From the NCBI GenBank assembly GCA_021730635.1, contig JAJNNC010000006.1, forward strand, positions 248,001 through 312,000: a stretch of DNA of 64,000 bases. Reading direction: 5' to 3'. Each line of letters starts with the position of its first letter. The stretch's first letter is position 1. A model generated the notes under the pieces. It did not search any database. It saw only the letters and a list, made by a program, of their open reading frames with translations, and was not told the DNA's origin. Shown here piece after piece: positions 19,201-28,125 of the stretch. The stretch comes from Catalimonadaceae bacterium JC749. GTDB lineage: Bacteria; Bacteroidota; Bacteroidia; Cytophagales; Cyclobacteriaceae. A program made the translations under genes and the position numbers.

Positions 19201-20014
19201 CACTCACAAAACTACCTACCAGCGGCAAGGGCAGGAGATAGTTTTTCAGGGGAAACTTACCACCGTACGGCCCGACGGAATGAAGAGGAAAATGGCCTGC
19301 TATCAACACATTACGGTTGCCTGATTCATGGATCAGGTCTTCTATTTCTTCCATGAAATCATCTTCCATCGCGATTTTACAATCGGCATCGATGGGCTGG
19401 GGTTTATCTTCCGGATGGTTCCACCATTGGGTGTTGAGAGCGATAAGCAACACATGCTCATCCAGCAGGATATCTTCAGGGCCCGGACAACCCTCTTCCC
19501 CTACCCAAAAGACATTATCCTGATCAAAAGAAGTGACCAGTTCTTCTAAATCCCTGGCATTTTTCCAGCCCTTGCTTTGCGAATGATTCCAGTCGCGGTC
19601 GCCCTGTAAGATCACCAGCTTTCCCTGAGGATTTCCTTCCACCAGCTGCACGAGGGTGGCGACAGCGGCAGAATCCTCCGCATAGGTGTCTGAAGAAATG
19701 AGATGGTCTATCAAATCGCCGGCTGCAAGAAGGGTGAACGGCGTGTTTTCTGCTTCCAGCTCATCTTTCAGTTGTTGAAAATACCCGGCAGGATCATCGA
19801 TATCCGCTATATTGCCTAACACTATGACTCGATGAGCACCTGTATCATTGGATTGGGCCAGGAGCGTACTACCAGCCAGCAGCAGCGTAAGAGCCAGGGC
19901 CATATTTTTTAGCAAAAACAGGCTTTCTCTTTTGAGATATTCCGACCCATGACACCCCTGTTTTGCATGGAATGGTTTGTTGCCTGCTAATGGTAGATCC
20001 TCTTTACTCATCAC
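16253..20014 (-). CDS. Paralogue of the phosphatase/kinase-like/Omp85 fusion with degenerate catalytic motifs
   Basis: This 1253-residue paralogue of the protein at 11757-15521 has the same three-part layout. The phosphoesterase part has lost expected metal ligands: motif I is LGN68 instead of GD, the GNHD-type motif is GDRD (138-141), and the last motif is GHER (310-313) instead of GHxH. In the kinase-like part the presumed catalytic Asp is Ser629 (GDWSKHEENW, 626-635), while PRDRD (652-656) and the Gly-rich loop (474-481) remain. The barrel is intact (LRGYYRNRFTGESS). The start is uncertain: an ATG at 19903 would begin directly with the signal peptide MALALTLLLAGSTLLAQ. It lies tail-to-tail with its paralogue, suggesting inverted duplication followed by loss of activity. 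Confidence 0.8.
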   Translation of the reverse strand: MMSKEDLPLAGNKPFHAKQGCHGSEYLKRESLFLLKNMALALTLLLAGSTLLAQSNDTGAHRVIVLGNIADIDDPAGYFQQLKDELEAENTPFTLLAAGDLIDHLISSDTYAEDSAAVATLVQLVEGNPQGKLVILQGDRDWNHSQSKGWKNARDLEELVTSFDQDNVFWVGEEGCPGPEDILLDEHVLLIALNTQWWNHPEDKPQPIDADCKIAMEDDFMEEIEDLIHESGNRNVLIAGHFPLHSVGPYGGKFPLKNYLLPLPLVGSFVSAYHQQIGSHQDIVNENFDHFRQRLDDLINANTQIFYLSGHERNLQILQLAGDYHINSGAPTKASSAVSTREALYAKAHPGFVALSFYQQGSVTANIYGYDQQQGFSSRQQIPLLASACEEKLSGQAPPNESYIPCLQEDPVGQQMAGTYEKPALSVAGSEYKAGPLKKLFLGKHYRTTWRQSVTVPYLHLDTTFGGLTPIKTGGGRQTSSLRFEAGDGYEYTFRSVNKNPEKALSLDLRNTVVAKIFKDQTTTQHPYGAIGVDQMMNALGILHAHPKLYVMPDDEKLGPFRERYGDMLGMLEINPKTAENGQKSYGNADEIMKSHKLFRELYQDHDHRIDQHAYAVARLFDILVGDWSKHEENWKWARYKQGNKHIYRPIPRDRDHVFSMWDGILPWLSDREWTNTNWENFDEEIEGLRSLTYQSRYLDRLVASELTKEDWLQTARLLQEKLTDPVIHASIAQMPAETYALSGETIENKLKVRRDHLAEIANRYYHLLAQQVNVIGSQKEERFDITRHPEGTVEVTMFDEKKSGEKEQLYQRTFYPEETKEIQVYGLGNEDTFVIRGESTASIPVRIVGGNGKDIIIDSSYVKGRRPYTLVYEKSDDAQLDLGQEARMVKARNEASYDFEPTGFHYNTYFPLILPGYNTNDGFSIAAGVNFKRYQYDRQPFSSSHQIGAKITSKGFFRVGYDAYFPQALGQWGILLSALYASPNEDYIFFYGIGNETTKDDQRYADNFYRTRYNSIQVSTGLRKNFWKVSSFSARIGYETNEARIEDNTILEGVDILGIDRLQFFNTQWLLDLDFRDASALPQKGTRLWLRHENGFIDNEGFSNYGISAGEAEFYHTAYWKTPLTLALRAGGADTYGDIPFFKLPTLGQRENLRGYYRNRFTGESSLYLNTELRVALGTIETGFLPFTIGTKGFYDIGRVYYSEEPSDKWHQGYGFGMFVTPLQRSFTLNFSLAFSEEQSALFMFSIGTNFR

Positions 20015-20495
20015 TTATTTGATAAGCCATGTTAGAGCACTAGTTCATCTTATTGCCCAGCAAGTGCCACTGCATGAGGGTTCGCCTACAGGAGGTCGTT
20101 TCGCAGCCATGATGGACGATAAGGATGCTGTAGTACCAAGGGTACGCTGATTACAAAATTAAAAATATTACCAGGATTAAGGTAGTTTTCAAAAACGATT
20201 TTAAAGAGAAAACAGGCTTCTCAGTCTGTTTCTGTACCATCCACCAATGATGGCAAGCGCAAGTCTGCCTGTGAGGATTCGTACTGCGCAGGCAGTATGA
20301 TGCCCGCCCTTTCTTTTCTTCAATCCTTTACACAAGCTTCTTCTATCAATAGCTACGGGAAGTCTTAAATTAAGTTGAATCGAAAGGAAAAACCATAGAC
20401 AAATCAGGGCAATACCTGTATATTTTATGCATCATTTCCTTCACGACAGTAAACCCCAAAGGGTTCATCAGATTGCTACAGTCATTCGGTGTGTA
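20015..20495. other. Intergenic region with two small inverted repeats
   Basis: This 481-base gap lies between the cyclase gene (upstream) and the degenerate fusion gene, both on the minus strand. GTACC-AAG-GGTAC lies at 20133-20145. CTGCCTG (20265-20271) pairs with CAGGCAG (20289-20295), which could terminate cyclase transcription, although no T-run follows. No gene is supported. Confidence 0.4.
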
Positions 20496-21650
20496 TCAAA
20501 TGACCGACATGCTTTGGTTTTTAAAGAGAAGGCTGGCCAACCGGTTGACCTTTTTATCGAGAGCCATCTTTGCCGTGGCGGGAGCCCATGCCTGAATACT
20601 GTAAAGGTTCAACTCCCTTTCTTTGCCGCGCAACTGAAATTTGCCTTCCCAATGACACAGAAAGCTTCCCCGCAACTGATCCCTGACCGATTCGGAAATC
20701 AAGAGGTCACACATCAGTTCGCCGCATTTGCTTTGAATCCGCGAGGCTGTATTAATGGCGTCTCCGTGAAAGGCGATCTCTTTCCGGACTACCCCTATCT
20801 GTGCTTTCACGACCCTGCCATCGTGGACACCCGCTTTAAACTCCGGGACTACCCCAAACCTTTCCTGATATTCTCCTGAATGTTGCTGTATGATTTCCTT
20901 AAACCGGAAATACAAAGTCACTGCGTTCTGGAAGTTTGCCTCCGACACTTTCCAGGTAAGGACAGCTTCATCGCCCACATACTGATAAATTTCTGCAGCG
21001 GTTTCTTCAATAGCCAGCGTCATATCCCGGAAACAGTCCTGTATCAGGGCACTGTATCGTTGGGCTCCCAGCAGTTCTGCCAAACGTGTAGAAGATTTCA
21101 TATCCAGAAACAGGAAGATACGATTCTCTTCCACCAGCCCGCCTCCGGACATGATATCTAACAGACTACTGGTATGCATCCAGGTGGCTACTAGTTTTGC
21201 CAGCTGCATCAGGGTGGTGATCAGCAGAAAATATACGGCTGCAATGATCAGTTGAGAAGAGGTCATCATATCGGCAAAAAAGGCGATACTGTTTGAAGTT
21301 GTCCAGCCGATCAGCAAAGGAAACATCAGTAAATTCAAGAGGATGGCCAGGCTCAGGTTTACGCTGGCCTTTATCAGGATCATGGCAGGGAAGCTTATTT
21401 TTTTGAATCGTTTGTCAAACCATGAATCCATGATGCCAAACACCAATCCATCCACCATGCCTGAGATACCTGTTGTCATAATTAAATACCAGGCAGGAAG
21501 CTGAATACTCTGAAAGACAGTTTGTTCTACGCCCCAAAGTTTGATCGCCAGAAAAAGCTGTCTGGCTACACACCAAACCACTACATTGATGGCGATCCAT
21601 CGGCCATATTCTTTTACATATTTCTGCATGGTTCTCATGTTGTTTTTCAA
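20496..21650 (-). CDS. Membrane-bound class III adenylate/guanylate cyclase-like protein
   Basis: This 384-residue protein has about four membrane helices in the first 155 residues (near 20-38, 53-75, 88-116 and 132-153). A class III nucleotidyl cyclase domain spans about 176-340. The metal-binding aspartates are present (Asp183 in FLDMKSS and Asp227 in YVGDEAV), as are Asn300 and Arg304 in GDAINTASRIQ. It should therefore be catalytic, probably as a dimer. The positions that normally choose the base are Gln223 and Ala293 by my alignment, neither the Lys/Asp of adenylate cyclases nor the Glu/Cys of guanylate cyclases. The product (cAMP, cGMP or a pyrimidine cyclic nucleotide) cannot be predicted. 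Its neighbour on the left is the degenerate fusion gene. Confidence 0.85.
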   Translation of the reverse strand: MKNNMRTMQKYVKEYGRWIAINVVVWCVARQLFLAIKLWGVEQTVFQSIQLPAWYLIMTTGISGMVDGLVFGIMDSWFDKRFKKISFPAMILIKASVNLSLAILLNLLMFPLLIGWTTSNSIAFFADMMTSSQLIIAAVYFLLITTLMQLAKLVATWMHTSSLLDIMSGGGLVEENRIFLFLDMKSSTRLAELLGAQRYSALIQDCFRDMTLAIEETAAEIYQYVGDEAVLTWKVSEANFQNAVTLYFRFKEIIQQHSGEYQERFGVVPEFKAGVHDGRVVKAQIGVVRKEIAFHGDAINTASRIQSKCGELMCDLLISESVRDQLRGSFLCHWEGKFQLRGKERELNLYSIQAWAPATAKMALDKKVNRLASLLFKNQSMSVI

Positions 21651-21806
21651 TCCACACTTTATTGTAGTAATTCCAAGGCACCTAATTCAAACTTCTCTCC
21701 GGTGATCATCGCTTGTTTGTTCATGGGTTTCCTGTTGAAAAAATGTTGGAAGACGACCAGCCGTAGCCAACGGACCGGCCGTCCTGCCTATCCCTTGCAT
21801 GAGGGC

Positions 21807-22394
21807 TTATTGGACATTTCCCCCGGGAAAATCTTCCATAATTTTCGCTACCACTTTGTGAATGGCTTTCTCCGGATTTTTGGGTCTTTTGTCGATGTCT
21901 GCCTGACCGGTTCCTGTCCAGACCAATTTTTCTGTCCGGGCATCCACCAGGTCAATGACTACCGTACCCTCTTTGTAAGCGTGAGCTTCCACATCCGTAT
22001 AGCCAGCCCTGGGAGCACCCCAAAAGCCATAGGGTCTGTACAATCCACCATAATATTGGGTATTGGCTGACACTGTCAATTTATCTTGCAATACAGTGGC
22101 AGCATTCACTACCAGGTCAGGATGGCTATCGTTTTCCGTGAATCCTTTTTTGGTCATTTCAGTCCTGATTGCCTGCATCATTCGTTCGGCATCCAGGGGA
22201 CTCACCGTACCGATAGTCAGATAATTGTATAGGCTAAAGGTTTTGTAATGAGAGAAATCAACGGAGTGGTCATAATCTGTCCTGACGGTCAGTTTGGGTG
22301 CACAGGAAAAGGCTAACAAAGAGACCAGCATCAGGATAAGGCTGCCCAGTTTTCGCAGCGGAATCAACGTAAGAAATGAATGTGTATGTGTCAT
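21807..22394 (-). CDS. DUF4136 lipoprotein
   Basis: This protein of about 195 residues uses the ATG at 22394; the longer frame to 22442 would overlap the RND permease gene. A hydrophobic signal ends in AFSC (Cys31). The body matches DUF4136: TDYDHSVDFSHYKTFSLYN near the start, then SHPDLVVNAATVLQDKLTV, and GTVVIDLVDARTEKLVWTGTG near the end. The family is periplasmic with no known activity. It is last in the TolC/adaptor/RND operon, so it may assist the efflux complex, although that is inferred. Confidence 0.85.
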   Translation of the reverse strand: MTHTHSFLTLIPLRKLGSLILMLVSLLAFSCAPKLTVRTDYDHSVDFSHYKTFSLYNYLTIGTVSPLDAERMMQAIRTEMTKKGFTENDSHPDLVVNAATVLQDKLTVSANTQYYGGLYRPYGFWGAPRAGYTDVEAHAYKEGTVVIDLVDARTEKLVWTGTGQADIDKRPKNPEKAIHKVVAKIMEDFPGGNVQ

Positions 22395-22422
22395 GATAAT
22401 TAGATTGAATAAGTGAATAATA

Positions 22423-25400
22423 TTATTGAGTGACAGGGGCAACGACTACTTCCACCCCCTGGGTTATGTGCTTAGATTTTTTACTAAATTTGTCTTTTAC
22501 CCAATCGACCATATGATAGACCATAGGTACGACAAAGACGGTGAGCATCAGGGAAGAGATCAGACCGCCCATCATCACGATTGCCAAACCGTTCTTCCAC
22601 TCTGAACCTGCCCCTTCTGCCAGCGCAATAGGAAGCATCCCAATCACCATAGCAATGGTAGTCATCATAATGGGACGCAGACGATCGTGTCCGGCTGCGA
22701 TCAGGGCGTCAAAGGTGCTCATCCCTTCCTCTTTCTTCTGGTTGGCAAAGTCTACGATCAGAATCCCGTTTTTCATCACCAGACCAATCAGCATGATGAT
22801 CCCCAGCATGGTGAATATACTCAGCGTACTGATGGCCAGGTTCAGGGCGAGGAAGGCACCAATCAGGGCAACCGGTACGGAAAACAACACTACCAAGGGG
22901 TAAATGAAACTGTCGTAAAGTACAACCATCACCAGGTATACCAACAGCAGGGCGGCTGCCAGGGCCATTCCTAAAGCCTGAAACGAATCCTGCTGACGCT
23001 CTATGTCGCCCGTCCAGTTCATTTCAACTTCAGAAGGCAACGGATTTTCGGCGAGGGCCAGGTTTATGTTTTTAGCCATCTCTCCGGAGGTAATCCCCAG
23101 TACGTTGCTTTTGATGGTGACAGAAGTACGGCGGTTTTTTCTCTCCAGCATAGAAGGGCCGTTGCTTTGCGACAAGGAGGCAAACTGTGAAAGGGTAATG
23201 AGTTCCCCACGGTCGTTCAGGAAAGTGATATTTTCCACATCCGAAGGATTGCTTCTGTCAAACTCATCAAATCTGACATTGATATCATACTCATTATTCC
23301 CTACCCGATACTTTGCGTCGGTATTGCCGGCATAAGCATTCTGGAGGGTGCCTCCCACCTTGCCTACACTCAGTCCCAATTGTGCCATCTTTTCCCGGTC
23401 GAGCGCAACGGTCAGTTCAGGGTTCCCTTCTTCCACACTCACAGACACATCATTGGCACCCGGTAAGGCTTTGATCATAGACGACAGTTGTCGGGTGGCC
23501 TTCATTAATGCTGCAGGGTTCTCACTGTTCAGTACGATCTGAATTGGCTCTTCTGATTGGGTAATACCGACCACTGCTGAATTTACCTCCAGCCCCGGAT
23601 AAGTGGTTTCCAGTTCTTTTCTGGTCTGCAACATAAATTGCTCTGTACTCAGGGCACGGTCATCAACATCCACCAATCCTACGGTAAGTTCCGATTTGTT
23701 TTCACTACCCACCGTGGCAATGACCCCTGAGGAGCTGGCGCCTCCCACATTGGAGAACACGGTTTCTACTTCCGGCAATGACAGCAGATAATTCTCAATC
23801 GCCAGGGAGCGTATGTTATTTTCTGTCAGGGAAGTACGCTTGTCAAACTCCAACTTGAACAATATCTGACCACGATCGCCGGCGGCTACCATTTCCTGTC
23901 CCAAGATACCCATGTTCATGACAATACCGGTTGCCACAAAGGCACTGAGGATGCCAAAACTCATGATGAGTTTGTGGTGAAGCGCCCATTGCAGCTGACG
24001 GGTGTACCAGGCTGTGAGCTGTGTTATCCATGATTCGAAACCAATCAAAGGACGGTGAAGCCAGTTCTTCGCATTCAGGTGGGTGACTTTCCCAAAGCGG
24101 GACGCCAACCAGGGGGTGATGGTATAGCAGACAAACAAACTCATCAGCGTGGATACCACAATGGTTACTGCGTACTGACGAAGAACCTCACCAATGATGG
24201 TATCTATCAGGGCAATCGGGAGAAACACTACCACGTCGACCATGGTGATGGCCATGGCGGAAAAGCCTATCTCTTTCCGGCCGTCTAAGGTGGCCTTTAC
24301 CCTGTCTTTTCCCATATGCAGGTGGCGGTGGATGTTTTCCAATACCACAATAGAGTCGTCTACCAAGATACCGATCACCAACGACATGGCCAGCAGTGTC
24401 ATCAAGTTCAGCGAATAGCCAAACAAGTACATGGCAATGAAGGTAGACAACAGGGAGGCTGGTATAGCCACCAACACAATGAGGGCGTCCCGAAAACTAT
24501 GGAGAAAGAGTAACATGACGGCTGCCACCAGTATGACGGCGATCATCAGGTCATGGGTGACAGCGTCGGCCGCTTCCAGGGTAAACTCGGAAGTATCGTC
24601 TGCGATGATGATTTCCACACCCTGAGGTTCATACTTTTTCTCTATGGAAGCAATTTTTGCCCGTAACTCTTCGCTGATGTTGACCGCATTGGCATCACTC
24701 TGCTTTTTGATGCTAATCCCTATCCCTTCCTGTCCGTTGAAACGGCTGATGGAAGCCTGATCACTGGTACCGTCTACCACATCGGCCACGTCGGCAATAC
24801 GGATGGGACTGCCTTGTGCGGTGGTGATGATCAGGTTTTCAATTTGTGCCATAGAGGTAAATTTTCCGGCCAGTCTCACCGTAATCTGATCATCACGGTC
24901 TTTGACCTTCCCGGTAGGAAAATCCAGGTTGGCCTGATCGACGGTTTGGGTTACCTGCGACAAGGAGAGTTTGTAGAATGCCAGTTTGTCTTTGTCCACA
25001 TTGACCTGTATCTCACGCTTCTGACCACCCAGCAAACGGGTTTCACCAATGCCTTCAATTTGTTGTATCTGCGGCAGCAACTCATTCTCCACCAGATCGT
25101 AGGTTTCCCGCGCTCCCATTTCTGACACGACCGTCAGATCCATGATAGGCCGGTCGCTGGGAGAAACTTTGGAGATGGAAGGGAATTCCACATCCTCCGG
25201 CAAGCTACTCAGTATGTTATTGATCTTGCGCTGTACTTCCTGCTGTTTGTCATCGGTATCGGTGCCCATACTAAACTCAGCGATGATGACAGACGCCCCT
25301 TCGTAGGACTGAGATAAGACGCTTTTTACACGGTCGAGGCCGGATACCACATCTTCGATTTTTTTGGTCACTGACTGTTCCACTTCGGTGGGCGCTGCCC

Positions 25401-25557
25401 CCGGGTAATCGGTGGTAATGACCAGCGTGGGCATCTCCATGGGGGGCAGCAGTTCGTATCTTAGCATTCTATAGCAAATGATACCACCCAACATGAGTAT
25501 GGAAAAGATCACAATGATGATGGAGGGTCTTTTGATGGATATTTCCGTAAGGTTCAT
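22423..25557 (-). CDS. RND efflux transporter permease (AcrB/HAE1 family)
   Basis: This 1044-residue protein has the full length and two-fold layout of AcrB-type proton-driven exporters. It shows an N-terminal helix (SIIIVIFSILMLGG), the proton-relay aspartates in GILVDDSIVVLENI, and the matching lysine in GLVMKNGILIVDFANQ. Two large periplasmic loops lie between. Substrates are hydrophobic drugs, dyes or lipids in this family; nothing here narrows the choice. It lies between the adaptor gene (36 bases upstream) and the DUF4136 gene, in one operon with the TolC-like gene. Confidence 0.95.
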   Translation of the reverse strand: MNLTEISIKRPSIIIVIFSILMLGGIICYRMLRYELLPPMEMPTLVITTDYPGAAPTEVEQSVTKKIEDVVSGLDRVKSVLSQSYEGASVIIAEFSMGTDTDDKQQEVQRKINNILSSLPEDVEFPSISKVSPSDRPIMDLTVVSEMGARETYDLVENELLPQIQQIEGIGETRLLGGQKREIQVNVDKDKLAFYKLSLSQVTQTVDQANLDFPTGKVKDRDDQITVRLAGKFTSMAQIENLIITTAQGSPIRIADVADVVDGTSDQASISRFNGQEGIGISIKKQSDANAVNISEELRAKIASIEKKYEPQGVEIIIADDTSEFTLEAADAVTHDLMIAVILVAAVMLLFLHSFRDALIVLVAIPASLLSTFIAMYLFGYSLNLMTLLAMSLVIGILVDDSIVVLENIHRHLHMGKDRVKATLDGRKEIGFSAMAITMVDVVVFLPIALIDTIIGEVLRQYAVTIVVSTLMSLFVCYTITPWLASRFGKVTHLNAKNWLHRPLIGFESWITQLTAWYTRQLQWALHHKLIMSFGILSAFVATGIVMNMGILGQEMVAAGDRGQILFKLEFDKRTSLTENNIRSLAIENYLLSLPEVETVFSNVGGASSSGVIATVGSENKSELTVGLVDVDDRALSTEQFMLQTRKELETTYPGLEVNSAVVGITQSEEPIQIVLNSENPAALMKATRQLSSMIKALPGANDVSVSVEEGNPELTVALDREKMAQLGLSVGKVGGTLQNAYAGNTDAKYRVGNNEYDINVRFDEFDRSNPSDVENITFLNDRGELITLSQFASLSQSNGPSMLERKNRRTSVTIKSNVLGITSGEMAKNINLALAENPLPSEVEMNWTGDIERQQDSFQALGMALAAALLLVYLVMVVLYDSFIYPLVVLFSVPVALIGAFLALNLAISTLSIFTMLGIIMLIGLVMKNGILIVDFANQKKEEGMSTFDALIAAGHDRLRPIMMTTIAMVIGMLPIALAEGAGSEWKNGLAIVMMGGLISSLMLTVFVVPMVYHMVDWVKDKFSKKSKHITQGVEVVVAPVTQ

Positions 25558-25593
25558 AATGATAGTCTTTAGAAATTTTGATGAATAGTTTCT

Positions 25594-26649
25594 TTATCCA
25601 GCGATCTGGACATGAGAGCCATGGGTTAAGTTGATGTGACCGCTGGTTACGACGACATCGCCGGCCTGCAGACCCTGAAGTACTTCAAAGGAATCGTTGT
25701 TGCTACTACCGGTTTGAATATCTTTGAGGACAGCCTTTTCGTTTTCAATCACAAATACCTGGGGGTTTTTGGCAGAACCTAATAAAGCAGCCCGGGGTAT
25801 CAACAAGGCTTCTTTCTGCTGCCCCTCGCTGATCAGCGCCGTACCATACATCCCTGCTTTTAAGGGGGTAGTGGTTGAGGTATTTTTCAGCAGAATTTTC
25901 ACCACATAATTGTGAGACTCATCCGCCCGGTCGGCTACATAATCCACGCTTCCTACCAGTGTTTTACCAGGTTCCAGATCAGTAGTAATCTGTGTTGAAT
26001 CACCTTCCTGAAAGAACATGATTTCTTTCTCAGGCACAGAAATTTCCAATTTAAGCTGTCGCATGTCGGTGATTCTGGCCAAAGGAGCGTTGCCAACAAC
26101 AGCCCCTATTTCTACATCCCGAAAGGTGATGGTACCTGAAAAGGGAGCGGTGATCCTGCTCCATGCTATTTGCTTCAGGAGCTGGCTGCGTTGCGATTCG
26201 GCACTCTTCAGGTTCAGGTGGTAACTGTCCAGCTGAATTTTGCTGACACCACCGCTGACAGAAGCATTTTCATAACGTTCCAGATTACGTTTGGACGTCT
26301 GATAATTGGCCTCAGCGGCCATATACTGTGACTGTAGCAAATCGTCGTCGATCTGAATCAGGGATTTACCTTCCTGCACAAAATCTCCTTCATTGAAATA
26401 CACGCCTTCTACCTGTCCCTGTACCTGGGGGATGATCATGACCTCACGGTGAGGTACAAAAGTACCTGTATAGGAGATGACTTTATTCAGACTTTGTGCC
26501 GTCACGGTAGCAGCCTGGACCAATACTTTCTTTTCCAGGTCGGGGCGATAAACTCTGTTTTCAACGATTTGCTTGTTGCTTTTCAGTTTAAAGGCTACCG
26601 CCGCTACCATGGCGATCGTGATGCTTAGGATTATTATTTTCGTTTTCAT
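25594..26649 (-). CDS. RND efflux periplasmic adaptor (membrane fusion protein)
   Basis: This 351-residue protein has one N-terminal hydrophobic anchor. It shows the usual hairpin/lipoyl/beta-barrel order: VIIPQVQGQVEGVYFNEGDFVQEG is one half of the lipoyl domain, the coiled-coil hairpin spans about 105-150, and the second lipoyl half is ITAPFSGTITFRDVEIGAVV. Adaptors of this family bridge the inner-membrane pump and the outer-membrane channel. It lies 32 bases from the TolC-like gene and 36 from the permease, consistent with one transcript. Confidence 0.94.
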   Translation of the reverse strand: MKTKIIILSITIAMVAAVAFKLKSNKQIVENRVYRPDLEKKVLVQAATVTAQSLNKVISYTGTFVPHREVMIIPQVQGQVEGVYFNEGDFVQEGKSLIQIDDDLLQSQYMAAEANYQTSKRNLERYENASVSGGVSKIQLDSYHLNLKSAESQRSQLLKQIAWSRITAPFSGTITFRDVEIGAVVGNAPLARITDMRQLKLEISVPEKEIMFFQEGDSTQITTDLEPGKTLVGSVDYVADRADESHNYVVKILLKNTSTTTPLKAGMYGTALISEGQQKEALLIPRAALLGSAKNPQVFVIENEKAVLKDIQTGSSNNDSFEVLQGLQAGDVVVTSGHINLTHGSHVQIAG

Positions 26650-26681
26650 AGGTATTACATTGTGCTTGTTTAGATTTATTA

Positions 26682-28034
26682 TTAAAGTTGAGTGACAAGG
26701 GTACCGTTGGCTTTCTTTAATGCCAGCTCGGCCAGTTTCATATTGAGTAGCGCCGCACTATAGTTGGTGCGAGCGTCGGACAGTTCATTCTGGGCATTGA
26801 TAAACTCAGTCAGTGTGGTAAGTCCGTTGGCGTACTCGCTTTGTACGGTGTTGAATAGCGCTTCTGCCAGGTCAAGGCTTTTCTTGTTACTGACCACCAG
26901 GTTTCTGTTGGCCACATAATTACTGGCAGCATCTTCTACCTCTTTCCGGGCATTGGACTTCATCATGGTGAGGGTATTGTTGTTTTTCTGTATAGCCAAT
27001 TCCTTCTGCCGTATCTGATGATGCTTTTGAAAACCATCAAAGACCGGGATTTTCAGAGAGAGACCAAAATAACTGCTATTGATCCAGTCGCCATTGATTT
27101 GTTTCGTAGGCGAAAAACCATCGTAGAAACTGGTATAGCCGTAGGATAAGCTACCGGTCAGTACCGGGTAATATTTGGCGACAATACTCTGTTTGTCAAA
27201 CTCAGAAAGTTTGATCTGAGCCTGTTGGAGTTGAATATCCGGCCTTTGGGAGATCTCTGTCAGGCTGGGTTGCGACAGGGCTTCGTTATACGCAAAGGGA
27301 GTTACCTGAAGAGAATCCTGCATGTCCAGGTTCATGAGATATTTCAGGAAAGTGATATTCTTTTGCTGAGAGAGTTTCTGGTTCTCATATTGGTTGCGGA
27401 GGTTTTCCAGGCTAATCAGGAGGCGATTATGCACATTGTCGGAAACAAGCTCGTTCACCTTTAACGACTCGCTGATTTCCACCGCTTTTTCTACGTTCAC
27501 GATATTTTCTTCCAGGCGTAACAGATTATCATTGAGTACCTGAATACTGTAGTAAGTAGCGGTCACATGATAGATAATATTTTCCTGTGTCAGGGTGGCC
27601 TGGTGTAAGGAGACTTCCCGTGCCGCATCGGCTGCCTGCATCCCAATGAAGACCTGCTTATTGAACAGGTTTTGCGTGAGTTGAACATGAGCCATCGTCG
27701 TTTGCGGCATGTTCAGACTTAACTTGGTATACTGATCCTCCGGTCCGCCAAAGGCTGAAGCCGGCGCGTATTGGGCAGGCAGTTTCATATAATACTGGTA
27801 TTGACTATGGATATCAATCGTGGGCATCAGGGCGCTCTTTACTTCCTTGATACTGTATTCCGCTGACTGTATATCCAGTTGGCTATTGCTTACCTGTTGG
27901 TTTTGATCAAGGGCAATTTGGATGGATTCCTCCAGGGAGTATAAGGAGGGGGACTGGCTGTAGGTGCCATAACTCAAGAGGCAGCCGATGGCCAGCATAA
28001 CGTATTGCTTCAGTTGTTTTTGTTTATTTTTCAT
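26682..28034 (-). CDS. TolC family outer-membrane efflux channel
   Basis: This 450-residue protein has a signal peptide (ends near GTYSQ) and two related halves rich in long helices. The family pattern is visible in SIQIALDQNQQVSNSQLDIQSAEYSIKE and in YANGLTTLTEFINAQNELSDARTNY. It forms the outer-membrane exit of the efflux pump encoded downstream. It is the first gene of the efflux operon proper and is preceded by the small Rossmann-type gene at 28126. Confidence 0.94.
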   Translation of the reverse strand: MKNKQKQLKQYVMLAIGCLLSYGTYSQSPSLYSLEESIQIALDQNQQVSNSQLDIQSAEYSIKEVKSALMPTIDIHSQYQYYMKLPAQYAPASAFGGPEDQYTKLSLNMPQTTMAHVQLTQNLFNKQVFIGMQAADAAREVSLHQATLTQENIIYHVTATYYSIQVLNDNLLRLEENIVNVEKAVEISESLKVNELVSDNVHNRLLISLENLRNQYENQKLSQQKNITFLKYLMNLDMQDSLQVTPFAYNEALSQPSLTEISQRPDIQLQQAQIKLSEFDKQSIVAKYYPVLTGSLSYGYTSFYDGFSPTKQINGDWINSSYFGLSLKIPVFDGFQKHHQIRQKELAIQKNNNTLTMMKSNARKEVEDAASNYVANRNLVVSNKKSLDLAEALFNTVQSEYANGLTTLTEFINAQNELSDARTNYSAALLNMKLAELALKKANGTLVTQL

Positions 28035-28125
28035 TGGGTTTATCTATTTTAAAAATTAAGGTTGACAAGTTTTTTCATGAGGGAAGCATGACCTTCCGCT
28101 TTTGCGCTGCTTTATATTTCTTTTC

